Below, in pieces: positions 35,961-46,983 of a stretch of DNA of 64,000 bases (positions within the stretch are counted from its first letter, which is position 1; each line of letters begins with the position of its first letter). Where the stretch lies: assembly GCF_003573695.1 (NCBI RefSeq), contig NC_039368.1:81978374-82042373 (forward strand), written 5' to 3'. The notes beneath the pieces are model-generated. The model had not been told where the DNA came from. It worked only from the letters and a program-made list of their open reading frames with translations, and did no database searches. Source of the stretch: Papaver somniferum (lineage: Eukaryota > Streptophyta > Magnoliopsida > Ranunculales > Papaveraceae). A program made the translations under genes and the position numbers.

Positions 35961-38919
35961 AGTAGAACTGTTAATGATCATTCCTTTACTTATAATGATA
36001 TCCTTGTAGTACCTCAATTATATCATAATCTTTTTTGTCAGTTCATAATCATATCTGATAATAATTGCTCATTAACTCTTAATTCAAATGGTTTCTCTGT
36101 TATGGGTCTGACTTCTGGGAAGATGCTCTTCCAAGGTCCACATAAAAATGGGCTATAGCATATCAACTTCAACACCTCCATGTATGCTTTCAACACCACA
36201 AAAACCGACAATGTTCTTCTACATAAAACATTTGGTTATCCCTCATTTCAAACGCTTCTGGAAATATAAAATCATTTATACCTTAAGAATGTTTTCAATA
36301 ATCCATTTACATATAATAAATGAAAATCCCATAATAGTCAAAAACTTCGTTTTCAAATGTTTTGTCATGTTGCAAAACAACCTCTGGAATTATTACACAT
36401 GGATTTGTAGGGTCCATGTCATATGTCTTTTGTATCTGGATATGTGTATAATGCAAATATAACAGATGATTACAAAAATATTGTTGGGTCTTGCCTTTAG
36501 CCTCAAAATCTGACTTCAAACATGCTTTTCAATCATTTGTTGTTATAATCTTCTTTTGTAATAACCATCAGAACAAACAATGGTGGTGAGTTTCTTAAAC
36601 ACCTTTCGCATAAATTTTTGTGCTAAAAAAAGCATTTCCCATGAGCTTACATTTCCTCACACAGCTTGAACAGAATGGTATGGATGAGGTCAGGCATAAA
36701 AATTTAATAGGTATCACTAGAACATTGTTATTTCAATCTGGTCAGCCAAATGTATTTTGGATTGAAGCTCTAATCACTGCAAACTATATTATAAATATAC
36801 TGGCCACAAGATCCATCAACTTTTTTACACCTTTTGAACTTTTTTTTTTTGTCAAAAGCCTGATTACAACTTTTTCAAAGTTTTTGGGTGTTCATGTTTT
36901 CCATGGCTTAAACCATATACTTCCGACAAACTTGAGCCTAGGAGTAAACATTGTGTCTTATTAGGTTACAGTCTTGCTCAAAAAGGATATAGATGCTTTG
37001 ATCCTCTCACTGGTACTATCTACATCTGTAGACATGTATCTTTTGATGAATCATCTTTCCCAATTATTAACTCATGCATTCTATATCATAAGTTGATACA
37101 GTTGTAGCAGGATCAACTGTAATAGTTGACATAACTAAAATGGGATCAACTGTGCCAGTTGACACAATTGTAAAAGGATCAATTGTTATAGTTGATACAT
37201 CTCTTAGTCATGTGTTCTCATACTAACTCTACTTCTTACATTCCTTCTTCTGCTGCTCTTATCACTAAGAATGATCATACCATGACTATTAGAGGTGAGA
37301 ATGGATTAGAACACCAAAGTCATAATTTTCTACTAAGTATCAGTTACATGCTTCTTTTATTGTTAACAAGAAAGTTACAGTTCCTACATGCATTACAAAC
37401 ACTGACGAGGAGGAAGTTTGGAGAGATGCTTTTAAAGATGAGTGTAATGCTCTTATTCAAGCTGGAACTTGGTCACTAGCTTTACCATCTGATGATTATA
37501 AATTAATTAGGAGCAAATGGGTTTTCAGAATTTAAAATAATGCAAATGGAAGCATAGAGAGACACAATGCTATATTGTTGGCAAAAGGTTATCATCGATA
37601 ACATGAAATTTATTTTGATGAACCTTTCAGTCTTGTTGCTAGACCAACTACAATTAGAGTAATTTTATCAGTGGTTGTGAAGTTCGATTGGTGTATTCAC
37701 CAGTTAGATGTCGGCAATGCATTTTTGTATAGATATCTAAAGAATGAAGTGTGCATGATACAAACCACCTGGTTTTGTTAATCCATCCGGACCAAATCAT
37801 GTCTGTAAACTACACAAAGCAATTTATGGACTCGGGCAAGCACCCAGGTCATGGAATGAAAAGTTGAGTTCAGCACTAACAAATCTAAAGTTTGTAAATT
37901 CAGTAGAAGATCCTTCTCTCTTTGTTCATATCGATGGTTCTCAAATCATAGCTGCTCTGATATATATGTAGATGACATTTGACTCACTGGATCTAGCTCT
38001 AATTTTCTAAAAAGCATTATCTCTCAGCTGCAATTGCAGTTTTCTATCAAGGACTTAGGATATTTGCATTATTTTCTTGGTCGAGAAATTGAAAGATACA
38101 CTTAATCGTTATTTCTCTCTCATACTAAGTATGATGTTGATCTTTTACACAAGCATCATATGGAAGGAGACAAACCTTGTCAGACTCCTAATGCAGCTTC
38201 AGAAAAATTCAGTAAGGATGCAGGGGAACTACTGGAAAATATTATTAAATATAGATCACTTGTTGGAGCTCTAGATTATATTACTTGGATAAGACCGAAA
38301 ATTTCTTATACTGTGTATTTAGTCTGTCAGTACATGCAACATCCAAGAGTTCCTCATCTTATGGCAGTTAAGAGGATACTGAGATATATAAAAGGAACTT
38401 TGGGGTTTGGATTACATCTTACAATAGGAACTTCTTTTCTTTAGGGATTTTCAGATGCATACTGGCTGGCTGTGTTAATGACAGGAGATCAACTGGTGGA
38501 TATTGCATATTTTTGGGCTCTAATATTGTTTCTTGGTCCTCTGAGAAGCAAACTTTTATGACTAGATCAAGTACAAAGGCTAAGTACGGGACACTTGCTC
38601 ATAGTGTTGCTGAGATAGTTTGGATTTGTTATCTTTTACAGGACCTCTATTTTCCAATTAATGGTATTCCTAAACTTACTTGTGATGTTATCAGTTTCAT
38701 CTTATTTGCATCAAATCTTGTCACGCATTTTAGAATGAAACATGTTCATCGACTATCACTTTATTAGAGAGCTATTGCAGAGTAAAGCTTTAGATGTCTA
38801 CTATGTCATCACATTGGATCAAATTGCAGAGATATTCACCAAACCTCTACATGTTCCTCGATATTCAATGTTGAGATTCAATCTGAATATGTTGCTCCTC
38901 CCATCAGCTTGAGGGGAGA
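35961..38919 (+). pseudogene. Ty1/copia element, plus copy: protease end to RNase H
   Basis: In order: protease/pre-integrase linker (DILVVPQLYHNLFCQF, GLTSGKMLFQGPHKNGLYS), integrase (36230-36960, in several frames), a valine-rich repeat linker (37080-37200), reverse transcriptase (37480-38440, including QLDVGNAFLY-like and YRSLVGALDYITWIRPKISY) and RNase H (38513-38767 and onward, TRSSTKAKYGTLAHSVAEIV). Frames are broken at many points. It is the same family as the 30.3-32.4 kb copy and lies in inverted orientation to it. There is no 5' LTR or gag. Confidence 0.87.
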
Positions 38920-39180
38920 TATTGACACAGTCTCGACTGTGTAAGAAGATGATGGTGTTACAACTGAAGTTAATGAAGTGGTGCAAGATAATGGGTATGG
39001 TGCAGTGCAGCTTAACATTTAATCTTGTGATTGTGCAGTTTTTGTATTTCTGTTAATGCACTTGTGTGTACCATACGTGTGAACAATTAGTTTTAATCGT
39101 CGGATAATCATTATATAAATAACAAGACATAGTATTAAATTTGTAATGAATTTTATTCATCTTCTCTCCAATAGAAAGAT
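38920..39180 (+). repeat. 3' LTR of the plus copia copy
   Basis: It follows the polypurine-like CTTGAGGGGAGATAT (38909-38923). It matches 30060-30305 inverted. A TATATAAAT box lies at 39112-39120. The exact end is uncertain. Confidence 0.65.
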
Positions 39181-39458
39181 TTGATTTAACCATTGGTGCT
39201 CTATTATCAATACTATGTTATTGTGACAATAAGCTTAATCACAAAAAGGATACAAGAATCACCTGACAAGCAAAATCACTACGAAAACATAATAAATACC
39301 ATTTTGTATTTTTCAGTTATGTAAATGTTTTTTTTTTCGTAAATAACTTTGTAAATAAGAGGTCAAACGAGGCGGTCATTGCATTGTCAAACAAAATCAA
39401 GCATTATCCAACAAAATCAATGTAACTCCCTCAAGTCTGAACCTGCTAGTTTATTTTT

Positions 39459-39811
39459 GGGGTAATTTCCGTTACCTCTCCTGTAAAGATTGGTAATTTG
39501 CATTACCTCCCTACTGAAATAAAATTAGGAAAACCTCCTCTCATCAATAATTCTGCCTATTTCAAGTTAGATGACTCATCACTAACTTACACGTGGTTCT
39601 TTGTAGGGGAGGTAATGCAAATTACCAATCTTAACAGGGTAGGTAATGCAAATTATCAATTTTTACAGGGGAGGTAACGCAAATTATCCCAAAAAAATAA
39701 AAACCATGTGTAAATTAGTGTTGAGTCAGCTAACTTGGAACAAACGGAATTATCGATGAGGTGAGGTTTTGCTAATTTTATTTTTGTAGGGGAGGTAACG
39801 CAAATTACCCC
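39459..39811. mobile_element. MITE, 353 bp, Mutator-like target duplication
   Basis: It begins GGGGTAATTTCCGTTACCTC and ends GAGGTAACGCAAATTACCCC, and several internal copies of GGGGAGGTAATGCAAATTA extend the inverted repeats. The flanks TTTATTTTT (39450-39458) and TTTATTTGT (39812-39820) are a 9-bp duplication with one mismatch. Confidence 0.75.
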
Positions 39812-39820
39812 TTTATTTGT

Positions 39821-40369
39821 AATCTTTCAAACATGGGTAGGGTGTTGGTAAGCTAGCTATCAAAGTCCATATGAAGGTAATCAACATGGAATTAGAAGCC
39901 ATCCATAAAGTAATAGATGCAAAACATGTCAAACCTATGGATATTTATCAAGGAGTCAAATGGGTTTGTGAGAAAGGAAATAGAGACATATATCTGTAGG
40001 TAATATCCAGATTCCTTAATGTTGTGTTGGAAACATGACGATGGTAAAATGGACAATTGATAGTCTGATTTGAGATATTATAGCTTTTTAAAATAATAAT
40101 TTCAATAAATGTGTATGTACCTATGAACCAAGAGACGCCAATAATATGGATAGTTTTTTTAGCTAAATGTCAGTTTAGTTTAGGTGTAGAGTGAAGCAGT
40201 TCAGTCAATTTTCAATTGTGGAGTGAAATAGTTCTCCTCTCAGATCTTAAAAACGTAGCTTATTAAATTTAATTTAATACATTATTTTTTATATTAAAAA
40301 ACAATAATTTTTTCCACACTATGAAATGGCGAGGGTACTGAATACACTGCAATCTTTTCGATATCAACA
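39821..40369. other. Gene-free stretch, nothing firm
   Basis: A short plus-strand frame at 39889-39998 (MELEAIHKVIDAKHVKPMD) is open but matches nothing I know. The rest is AT-rich. Confidence 0.3.
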
Positions 40370-40950
40370 TATGCAAACACACCTGTATAACCTTACATAA
40401 ACAATAATAGCCAAAATATTATTCCAACAAGGTGTACTTGAGAAGTGGTAAAAGTTCAAAAACAAACTAACTATAAAACCGCTAACAAGTTGATAAACAT
40501 GCAAGTGTAATTATCCTATTATAACTATGACAATAATTAAAATGGGAGAAGCAAAATAAATCACACAAACACATAAGATATTGTTAACGAGAAAAACTGC
40601 CTGGTAGAAACCACGGGACCTAGTTTAGTTTTAATAGTTGAGACCGAGTAAACACTTCTTCGTACTACTACAATTCTGGTCGATGCACATGAATCAAAAG
40701 ATATATTCCATTATACATCTTGAGTTTTTTCACCGTCGCGACGACTTTCGCTCTCAATCTCATTTGGATCATAACCAAAAATAATAAAGGAATAAATCTA
40801 TTTTATAACAAGCTTACTTATTCATTACTCAAATCAATCTTTAGTTTAGTAATAAATTAAAGTAAAGGATCTTCTGTTTATATCAATAAACTTCTTTGCT
40901 CAAAGATCAGACCAAGACAGTGATTTTCAAAATAATCATCTTATTCAACA
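40370..40950 (-). repeat. Older LTR-like sequence, left flank of the 41-49 kb element
   Basis: It resembles the younger LTR in layout (CACACAAACACATAAGATATTGTTAACGAGAAAAAC-like, shared core TTGTTAACGAGAAAA) and appears to continue at 49338 on the other side of the insertion. This makes it a decayed related LTR that served as the target. Confidence 0.5.
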
Positions 40951-40955
40951 AGCTT

Positions 40956-43284
40956 TGAAAAAGCGGGGGTCTAACAGCCATATCCAATATTTCGATTAGC
41001 AATCTATATGGACCAACTCCAATACACTTTTAAGAGAATCAACTAGACAGTCAGACTCAATCTTAATGAAAGTATATCAAAGAGTTATATCTCTCTTTCT
41101 CGATTCAATACTTACTCAAGCAAATAGAAATCTGCGAGTCTATTGAATACAAGAGAAATCACTTGAACGGTACCAAAGACCAATGTTCAAGTATCAATCA
41201 ATTTCAATCAGCAACCAAAGGTTGGATTTCCCAATTGATTGATTCAAACGCGCAACCTGTGATATTTCAATTATATAACAAAATATAATGCGGAAAAGAA
41301 ATAACACAGACACCAAAAGTTTTGTTAACGAGAAAACCACAAATGTATAAAAACCCCGGGATCTAGTCCAGATTGAAGACACACTGTATTAAGCCGCTAC
41401 AGATACTAGCCTACTACAAACTAACTTCGGTTTGGACTGTAGTTGAACCCAAGTCAATCTCACACTGATCCAAGGTATAGTTGCGCTCCTACGTCTCTGA
41501 TCCCAGCATGATACTACACACTTGATTCCCTTAACTGATCTCACCCACAACTAAGAGTTGCTACGACCCAAAGTCGAAGACTTTACTAAACAAATATGTA
41601 TCACACAGAAAAGTCTACGGTAATAGATAAATCTGTCTCCCACAGAAATACCTACGAGTTTTTGCTCCTTCTTTTGATAAATCAAGGTGAACAGGAACTA
41701 ATTGATAAACCAGACTTATATTCCCGAAGAACAACTCAGTATTATCAATCACCTCACAATAATCTAAATCTTATGATGGCGAAAATAGATATTGTGGAAT
41801 CACAAACGATAAGACGAAGATGTTTGTGATTACTTTTATATCTTTCATATCAGAGAAATCAATCTCAAGTCAATCCTTACGATTGTACTTAGTACGATAG
41901 AAACAACAAAATCAGATCACACAACTACGAGAAAGTAGTATCGGTCTGGATTCACAATCCCAATGAAGTCTTCAAGTCGTTAACCTACAGGGTCTCAGTA
42001 GAAACCTAAGGTTAAAGGAGAATCGACTCTAGCTAATACGACTAGTATCACATAGATGGGAATAAGGTTTCCCAGTTGCTAGAGTTCTCCCTTATATAGT
42101 CTTTCAAATCAGGGTTTGCAATCAATGTTGTCTTAGTAACAAAGTATTCAATATTCACAGTTAGATGAAAACCTGATTAGATTCAAGATAATATCTTTCA
42201 ACCGTTAGATCGAAACTTAGCTTGTTACACACAAATGAAATGCATGTTTTAGGTTTGTGTAACCGTACCCAAACTTGTACATCTAGTTGATTCAACAGTA
42301 GTTAACCAAATGGTTATCCATATGAACACTTTCATATCAACCATATTATTCTTTACCACAACTAGTTCAAATGACTCAAATGAACTAGTTAGAGAGTTGT
42401 TCTATTGATCATATCTTTATAATAGACACAATTGAAACAAAAACGATTTGATTCACTTGAATCGATTCATGAACTTTATAGCCATGGTTTGAAAACTTGC
42501 ATTCCTTAGTTTATATAAGTTTAAGTTCATGAATAATCGTTTTAGAAAATAACCAACTTAAGTACGCGGACTTAAGTACCCGGAATAAGTTTGTAAATAG
42601 TTCACAAACTCCAGCAGATTTTCTCGGGAAGATACCTCCGACAGTACGCAGACTGGGTTCGCGGACTCTGTTCCGGTTTTCCTGAGTAGCAAAGTACGCA
42701 TACTTTGGTTCAAGGAATAAGGACTTATACATGTATGAGTTACCACACAATGCTTATATCCAACTCATTTCAATCATTGAAACATTCTTAGAAGACGTTA
42801 TATAGTTGTTGTTCACAAACCATTTTTCGTCAAAGCCATTTTCAAGTGATTGAAACTTAACATGACTTTCATCACTAGTAAAGATGAACTTGGCCAAAGC
42901 GAAAACTTACCAACACATATTTCGATAAATACATAAGCGAGATAAACTCGGCTCGAAATAGCAAATGGTGTATAATCAAAGTCTATATAGCAAAACGACT
43001 TTTGTCTCAAGATAGGAGATAGAGTAGATAGACTTTTGAGTGATAGATAAGTTCAATTCTCCACATACCTTTTAGTCGATGAAGTTCCACCTGTTCCTTG
43101 AGTAGTTCTTCGTCTTTGTATGATAATCGCCATGGAGTCTTGAGCTCAACTACACTTTCTATCCTAGTCCGAGACTTAGCTAATAGTTGATTAGAAATCA
43201 AGACTTATAGTTTTGATCAAAAACATTGACAAACATGCTTGCGATAACAAAGCACGTGATTTCGACCGAGCAGTGCTCTAACCA
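40956..43284 (-). repeat. 3' LTR of the 41-49 kb element
   Basis: The forward strand runs from TGAAAAAGCGGGGGTC to GTGCTCTAACCA, collinear with the other LTR over its whole length, with scattered substitutions and small indels. A TATA-like TATATAAG (minus) lies near 42093. Confidence 0.9.
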
Positions 43285-43296
43285 TCTCCCCCTTTG
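43285..43296 (-). other. Polypurine tract
   Basis: The minus strand reads CAAAGGGGGAGA immediately before the 3' LTR, the plus-strand DNA priming site of the element. Confidence 0.75.
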
Positions 43297-44696
43297 TCAA
43301 TTTTAGTGACAAAACTATCAATACATATGGAATACAAAAATAGATAAACAAACTTTTGTAGCTTTTCTTCCACATGCATGATCTTCTTGGTTGTTCAACA
43401 TTACTCGAAATCATCGTCACTTCCAAGTACTCCAATGATCCCAAAGGTTGTAAGTTTAGTATCACTGTTGTTGAAAATCCGTAGTCATAACAATGAGAAA
43501 ACAAGAATTCTCAATCATTGTTACACAGTGTCATAGTATTATTATACATCACCAAATTTTAATTGTATCACAACTTCGACAATAATATTATGGTGATATG
43601 TATCACTTCCCCTTAGTCAATACTCCATCTCACATGACCACTCCCCCTTACATAATGATCTGAAAACTATATGTATTTGTAGTGTGAACTACACATTAAT
43701 TCTCCCCCTTTTTGTCAATAAAATTGGCAAAGGTACGAAAACTAGTGGGATCCTAATGAAATTTCCATAGAGACATTTCATGACCAAAAGCAAGAACATA
43801 TCAACTTTTTAGATGTCATCATATAGCCGAAGCTAAATGCATTCATCAAGGAGTTTATTAAGATACAAAATAACCCCTATAACATTCCACGGCCGCACTC
43901 CCCACAAATATTTGGCAATTAAGCACAAGTTCAATACTCAATTAAATTAAGAACTCTCCCCCATAAAATGTCATTCCTGAAAGAACAACAAGAGCGACCT
44001 TACTTTCACAAGAAAATAATGATTTCTTTGGACATAACAAATCACATACGAATATGAATTTGAATCCAAAAATACTCAATTAAATTAACCACAAGAAAAT
44101 CCATGATTAATTCAATCGGAATACACAACTAAATTACAACAAGAGTGTGATCAATTCAATTGGTCATGCTCGACATAAGAGAACTTACAGAGCCACACAT
44201 TATATACATAAAATATGGATCAGGGAAGATCAATACTGCGGAATGGACAAGGATTCATTCTATTTCCCATCACTATTTGCACAATGACATACAATAGACA
44301 TAATCCTTGTAAACAAAAGTTCATCCTATCTTCCATCAATATTCGCATAATGACATAATAGGCTTAAAACTTTTGTAATGTCAAAATCTCATTCATTCTT
44401 TTATCAATACATGCATATCGACATGTGAAAGACTTAACTTTTGACAAAGTATGGGACAATCATAGTTCACGGACGCAAACACACATATCCCATAACAAGT
44501 TTGCAATATATAAAACCATGAAGATTAATACTGAAAATCATCTTCCAAACAACTTTTTAGAATTTAATAAAATAAATCTAAAAACAATAAAGATGAAAAC
44601 GTTGGACATAGCTATGTGTAATCACAGTAATGGCTCTTCCAGAGTCTAGTTATTCTTCCTAAAAACACAAGAATAAAATTCTCATAAGAAGATTTA

Positions 44697-45125
44697 CTAG
44701 ACATTGTAGAGCTTTCTCAGAGCATCTACCGAGAATTCCTTCTCATTACTGAAAAACCCATTGATAATGGGATCGTTCAATTCCTCTAAATCTTCAGAAA
44801 TATCAGTCAACTCACTAAGTTCTCTTTTTAGCTCACGCAAGGTGTTCTTTGTTAGAGACAAAATTTGTTCATAGTGAGTTATCTTCTCTAAAAACGAAAC
44901 AATTTGAGATTTTAAATCATTTATTTTGTTGATGAAATCATTCACCAAGCCTCTAAAGTTATTATCAAAATGACAAACAAAAAAGAGGCAGTTAGAGGAA
45001 GAACCTTCTCCAATATTTGTAGCATTCACTTTCTTCACCTTTGAGGAAGAGATTCCTTTGCACAGATACACATTAACTGCTTCAATTGTATCCTTACTTG
45101 TGGTGCTTCTAGTTAGAGGAGCCAT
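44697..45125 (-). CDS. Coiled-coil ORF of the non-autonomous LTR element
   Basis: The intact 142-codon frame begins MAPLTRSTTSKDTIEAVN and has a Ser/Lys-rich first third. A predicted coiled coil from about residue 60 to 115 contains FINKINDLKSQIVSFLEKI and LRELKRELSELTDISEDLEE. It lies downstream of gag on the same strand, with about 500 bases between them. I recognise no family; it is not part of gag or pol. It could assist packaging or be a passenger, but nothing in the sequence decides this. Confidence 0.6.
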   Translation of the reverse strand: MAPLTRSTTSKDTIEAVNVYLCKGISSSKVKKVNATNIGEGSSSNCLFFVCHFDNNFRGLVNDFINKINDLKSQIVSFLEKITHYEQILSLTKNTLRELKRELSELTDISEDLEELNDPIINGFFSNEKEFSVDALRKLYNV

Positions 45126-45599
45126 GAAACTGTATCTTTTAAGGAGAAAAGAAACTACAAATAGTTATAAATAGACTTATGAACGCTCAAACCCTAGAAG
45201 AATGTAAAACAAGTCTTCAGTGATTTAATGATCCAATATCTATAAAACTAGGGGAATATTTTCTTAACACCACTTGAGACACCACTTAAGACAATAATAC
45301 ACCACTTGAGACACATAGACGCATACCTCATTTTCTCAAGTTAAAGATGAGGATGCAAACGTCACTGATATTAGACAGTGACGATTTGAGCCAAAAGCTC
45401 CCCTCTTTTATAAAGGTTTGTTGTATAAACAAATTTCCTACCTCTTCTGACTCTGGAAGCACTGGTTTTAGGAAAACCACGTTGATTATCCAGATTCATT
45501 TCTTGCATGTTCTTTTGAAGTTTGGAAATTCTTTTGTTGTTCCTTTTGAAACTCCAACACGTTCTTTGAACATGATTTGCATTTCAACAAAACGAACAA

Positions 45600-46880
45600 A
45601 TCAATAAAGATTCTTTGTATTGTTGAATTGCCTTATGTTTATCACAACCATCAACATTAATTCTTCCATTATTAATAGGACAATGGGGTTGATTATGCCC
45701 GCAGTTTTGCCTTTAAATCCTAAACCATTTGTGTTCCCAAAGGATTTCTGACCGAACAGCATTGCTGAAATTTTGTCAGAACTTCCAGATAATCTTTGTA
45801 GATCATCCTTAAGAGTATTAATCTCTTTTTCCTTTAGGGCTATGGTTCTGGTGAGCTTATCATTAAGAAAATCTATCTCAAGATTTTTCACCTGGTTGAT
45901 GATTCAAGTTTTTTCAGTGAAGCTTTTAATTGAAGATTTTTTGAAGAACCTATCTATTCAAGAATTCAAAAATCTCTATGTTAGACTCAAGTTCTGAATC
46001 AAAAATTGAGTAGGTGGATGTTTCTGCTGTAAGAGCTGAGGGTTCATTACATCCACATATCCAAGACGTTGACAGTTTGAAGAGATTTTTATTCTATTGA
46101 ATCATCAGAAGCAAAAGCTGACAAAAGATGTTTATCACACCTATTGTTTATTTTTACAAATTCTTTGATTCTTTCTGTTATCGGTGATTTATTAAAACCA
46201 ACACCATTGGAACAAAATTCATCGGCCCAAGACAAGTTAGAGGCTTCACTTGTGCTGGAAACAGCATTGAATGCAGATGTTTTAACAGAATCTTGATCAA
46301 GAATTTTTAACTTTCCAACAAGAGTATTTCTGGAAAGCGCTGCGATATTATTTCCTTCGATGATGGCATGCTTCTTAGAATCGTATTTAGATGGCAACAA
46401 TCTGAGAATTTTCATCACAATGTCCTTTTCAGGAATAGTCTTATCCAATGCAAAAGATGCATTAACAATTTCAGACACTTTGTGATTAAACTCATCAAAT
46501 GTTTCTTCATCTGCCATACGAAGGTTTTCCCAATCATAATTTAGATTTTGAAGTCTAGCTTCTTTCTCACTGGTATTTCCTTCAAATACGATTTCTAAGA
46601 TATCCCGGGATTATTTAGACTTAGTGCACGTAGTCACATGGTGCTGAAGATCTAGGGTAATAGCATGTATGATAACATTTAAGCCGTCAGAATTTTTCTT
46701 TGCAGCAAGGACTTATTCTTGACTATATCTACCAATATCCTTAGGTATAGATACATCGCCTTATGTATTAACCGGAGGATCATATCCATTAACAACACGT
46801 ACCCATGTTTGAAAATCACGAGCTTGAAGAAAAGCACGCATATAAATTTTCCACCATATGTAGTTTGAGCCATCTAAGAC
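45600..46880 (-). pseudogene. Copia-type gag (UBN2 family), damaged
   Basis: The best open block, 46089-46517, reads DEETFDEFNHKVSEIVNASF, EKDIVMKILRLLPSKYDSK and ALSRNTLVGKLKILDQD, the pattern of the gag/UBN2 capsid domain that coats retroelement RNA. The N-terminal part (RDFQTWVRVVNGYDPP-like, to about 46870) and the C-terminal part (KEINTLKDDLQRLSGSSDKI, 45601-45891) are in other frames or separated by stops. No zinc knuckle is clear. Confidence 0.8.
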
Positions 46881-46969
46881 TGGTGGTACGTTTATGGAGA
46901 TAGAATTCCTGTCCATAGAGTCAGATCACTACAAACACAGACTTGTAAAGTCTTTAAACGTGTTTGCCT

Positions 46970-46981
46970 GCTCTGATACCA
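46970..46981 (-). other. Primer binding site (initiator tRNA-Met type)
   Basis: The minus strand reads TGGTATCAGAGC, two bases from the end of the 5' LTR. This is the usual plant copia primer site complementary to the 3' end of initiator tRNA-Met. Confidence 0.9.
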
Positions 46982-46983
46982 AT

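Noticed and set aside
42510..43010. Small minus-strand ORFs repeated at 48583-49060
   Set aside because: They occur in both LTRs only because the LTRs are copies; reading frames are not preserved between them.
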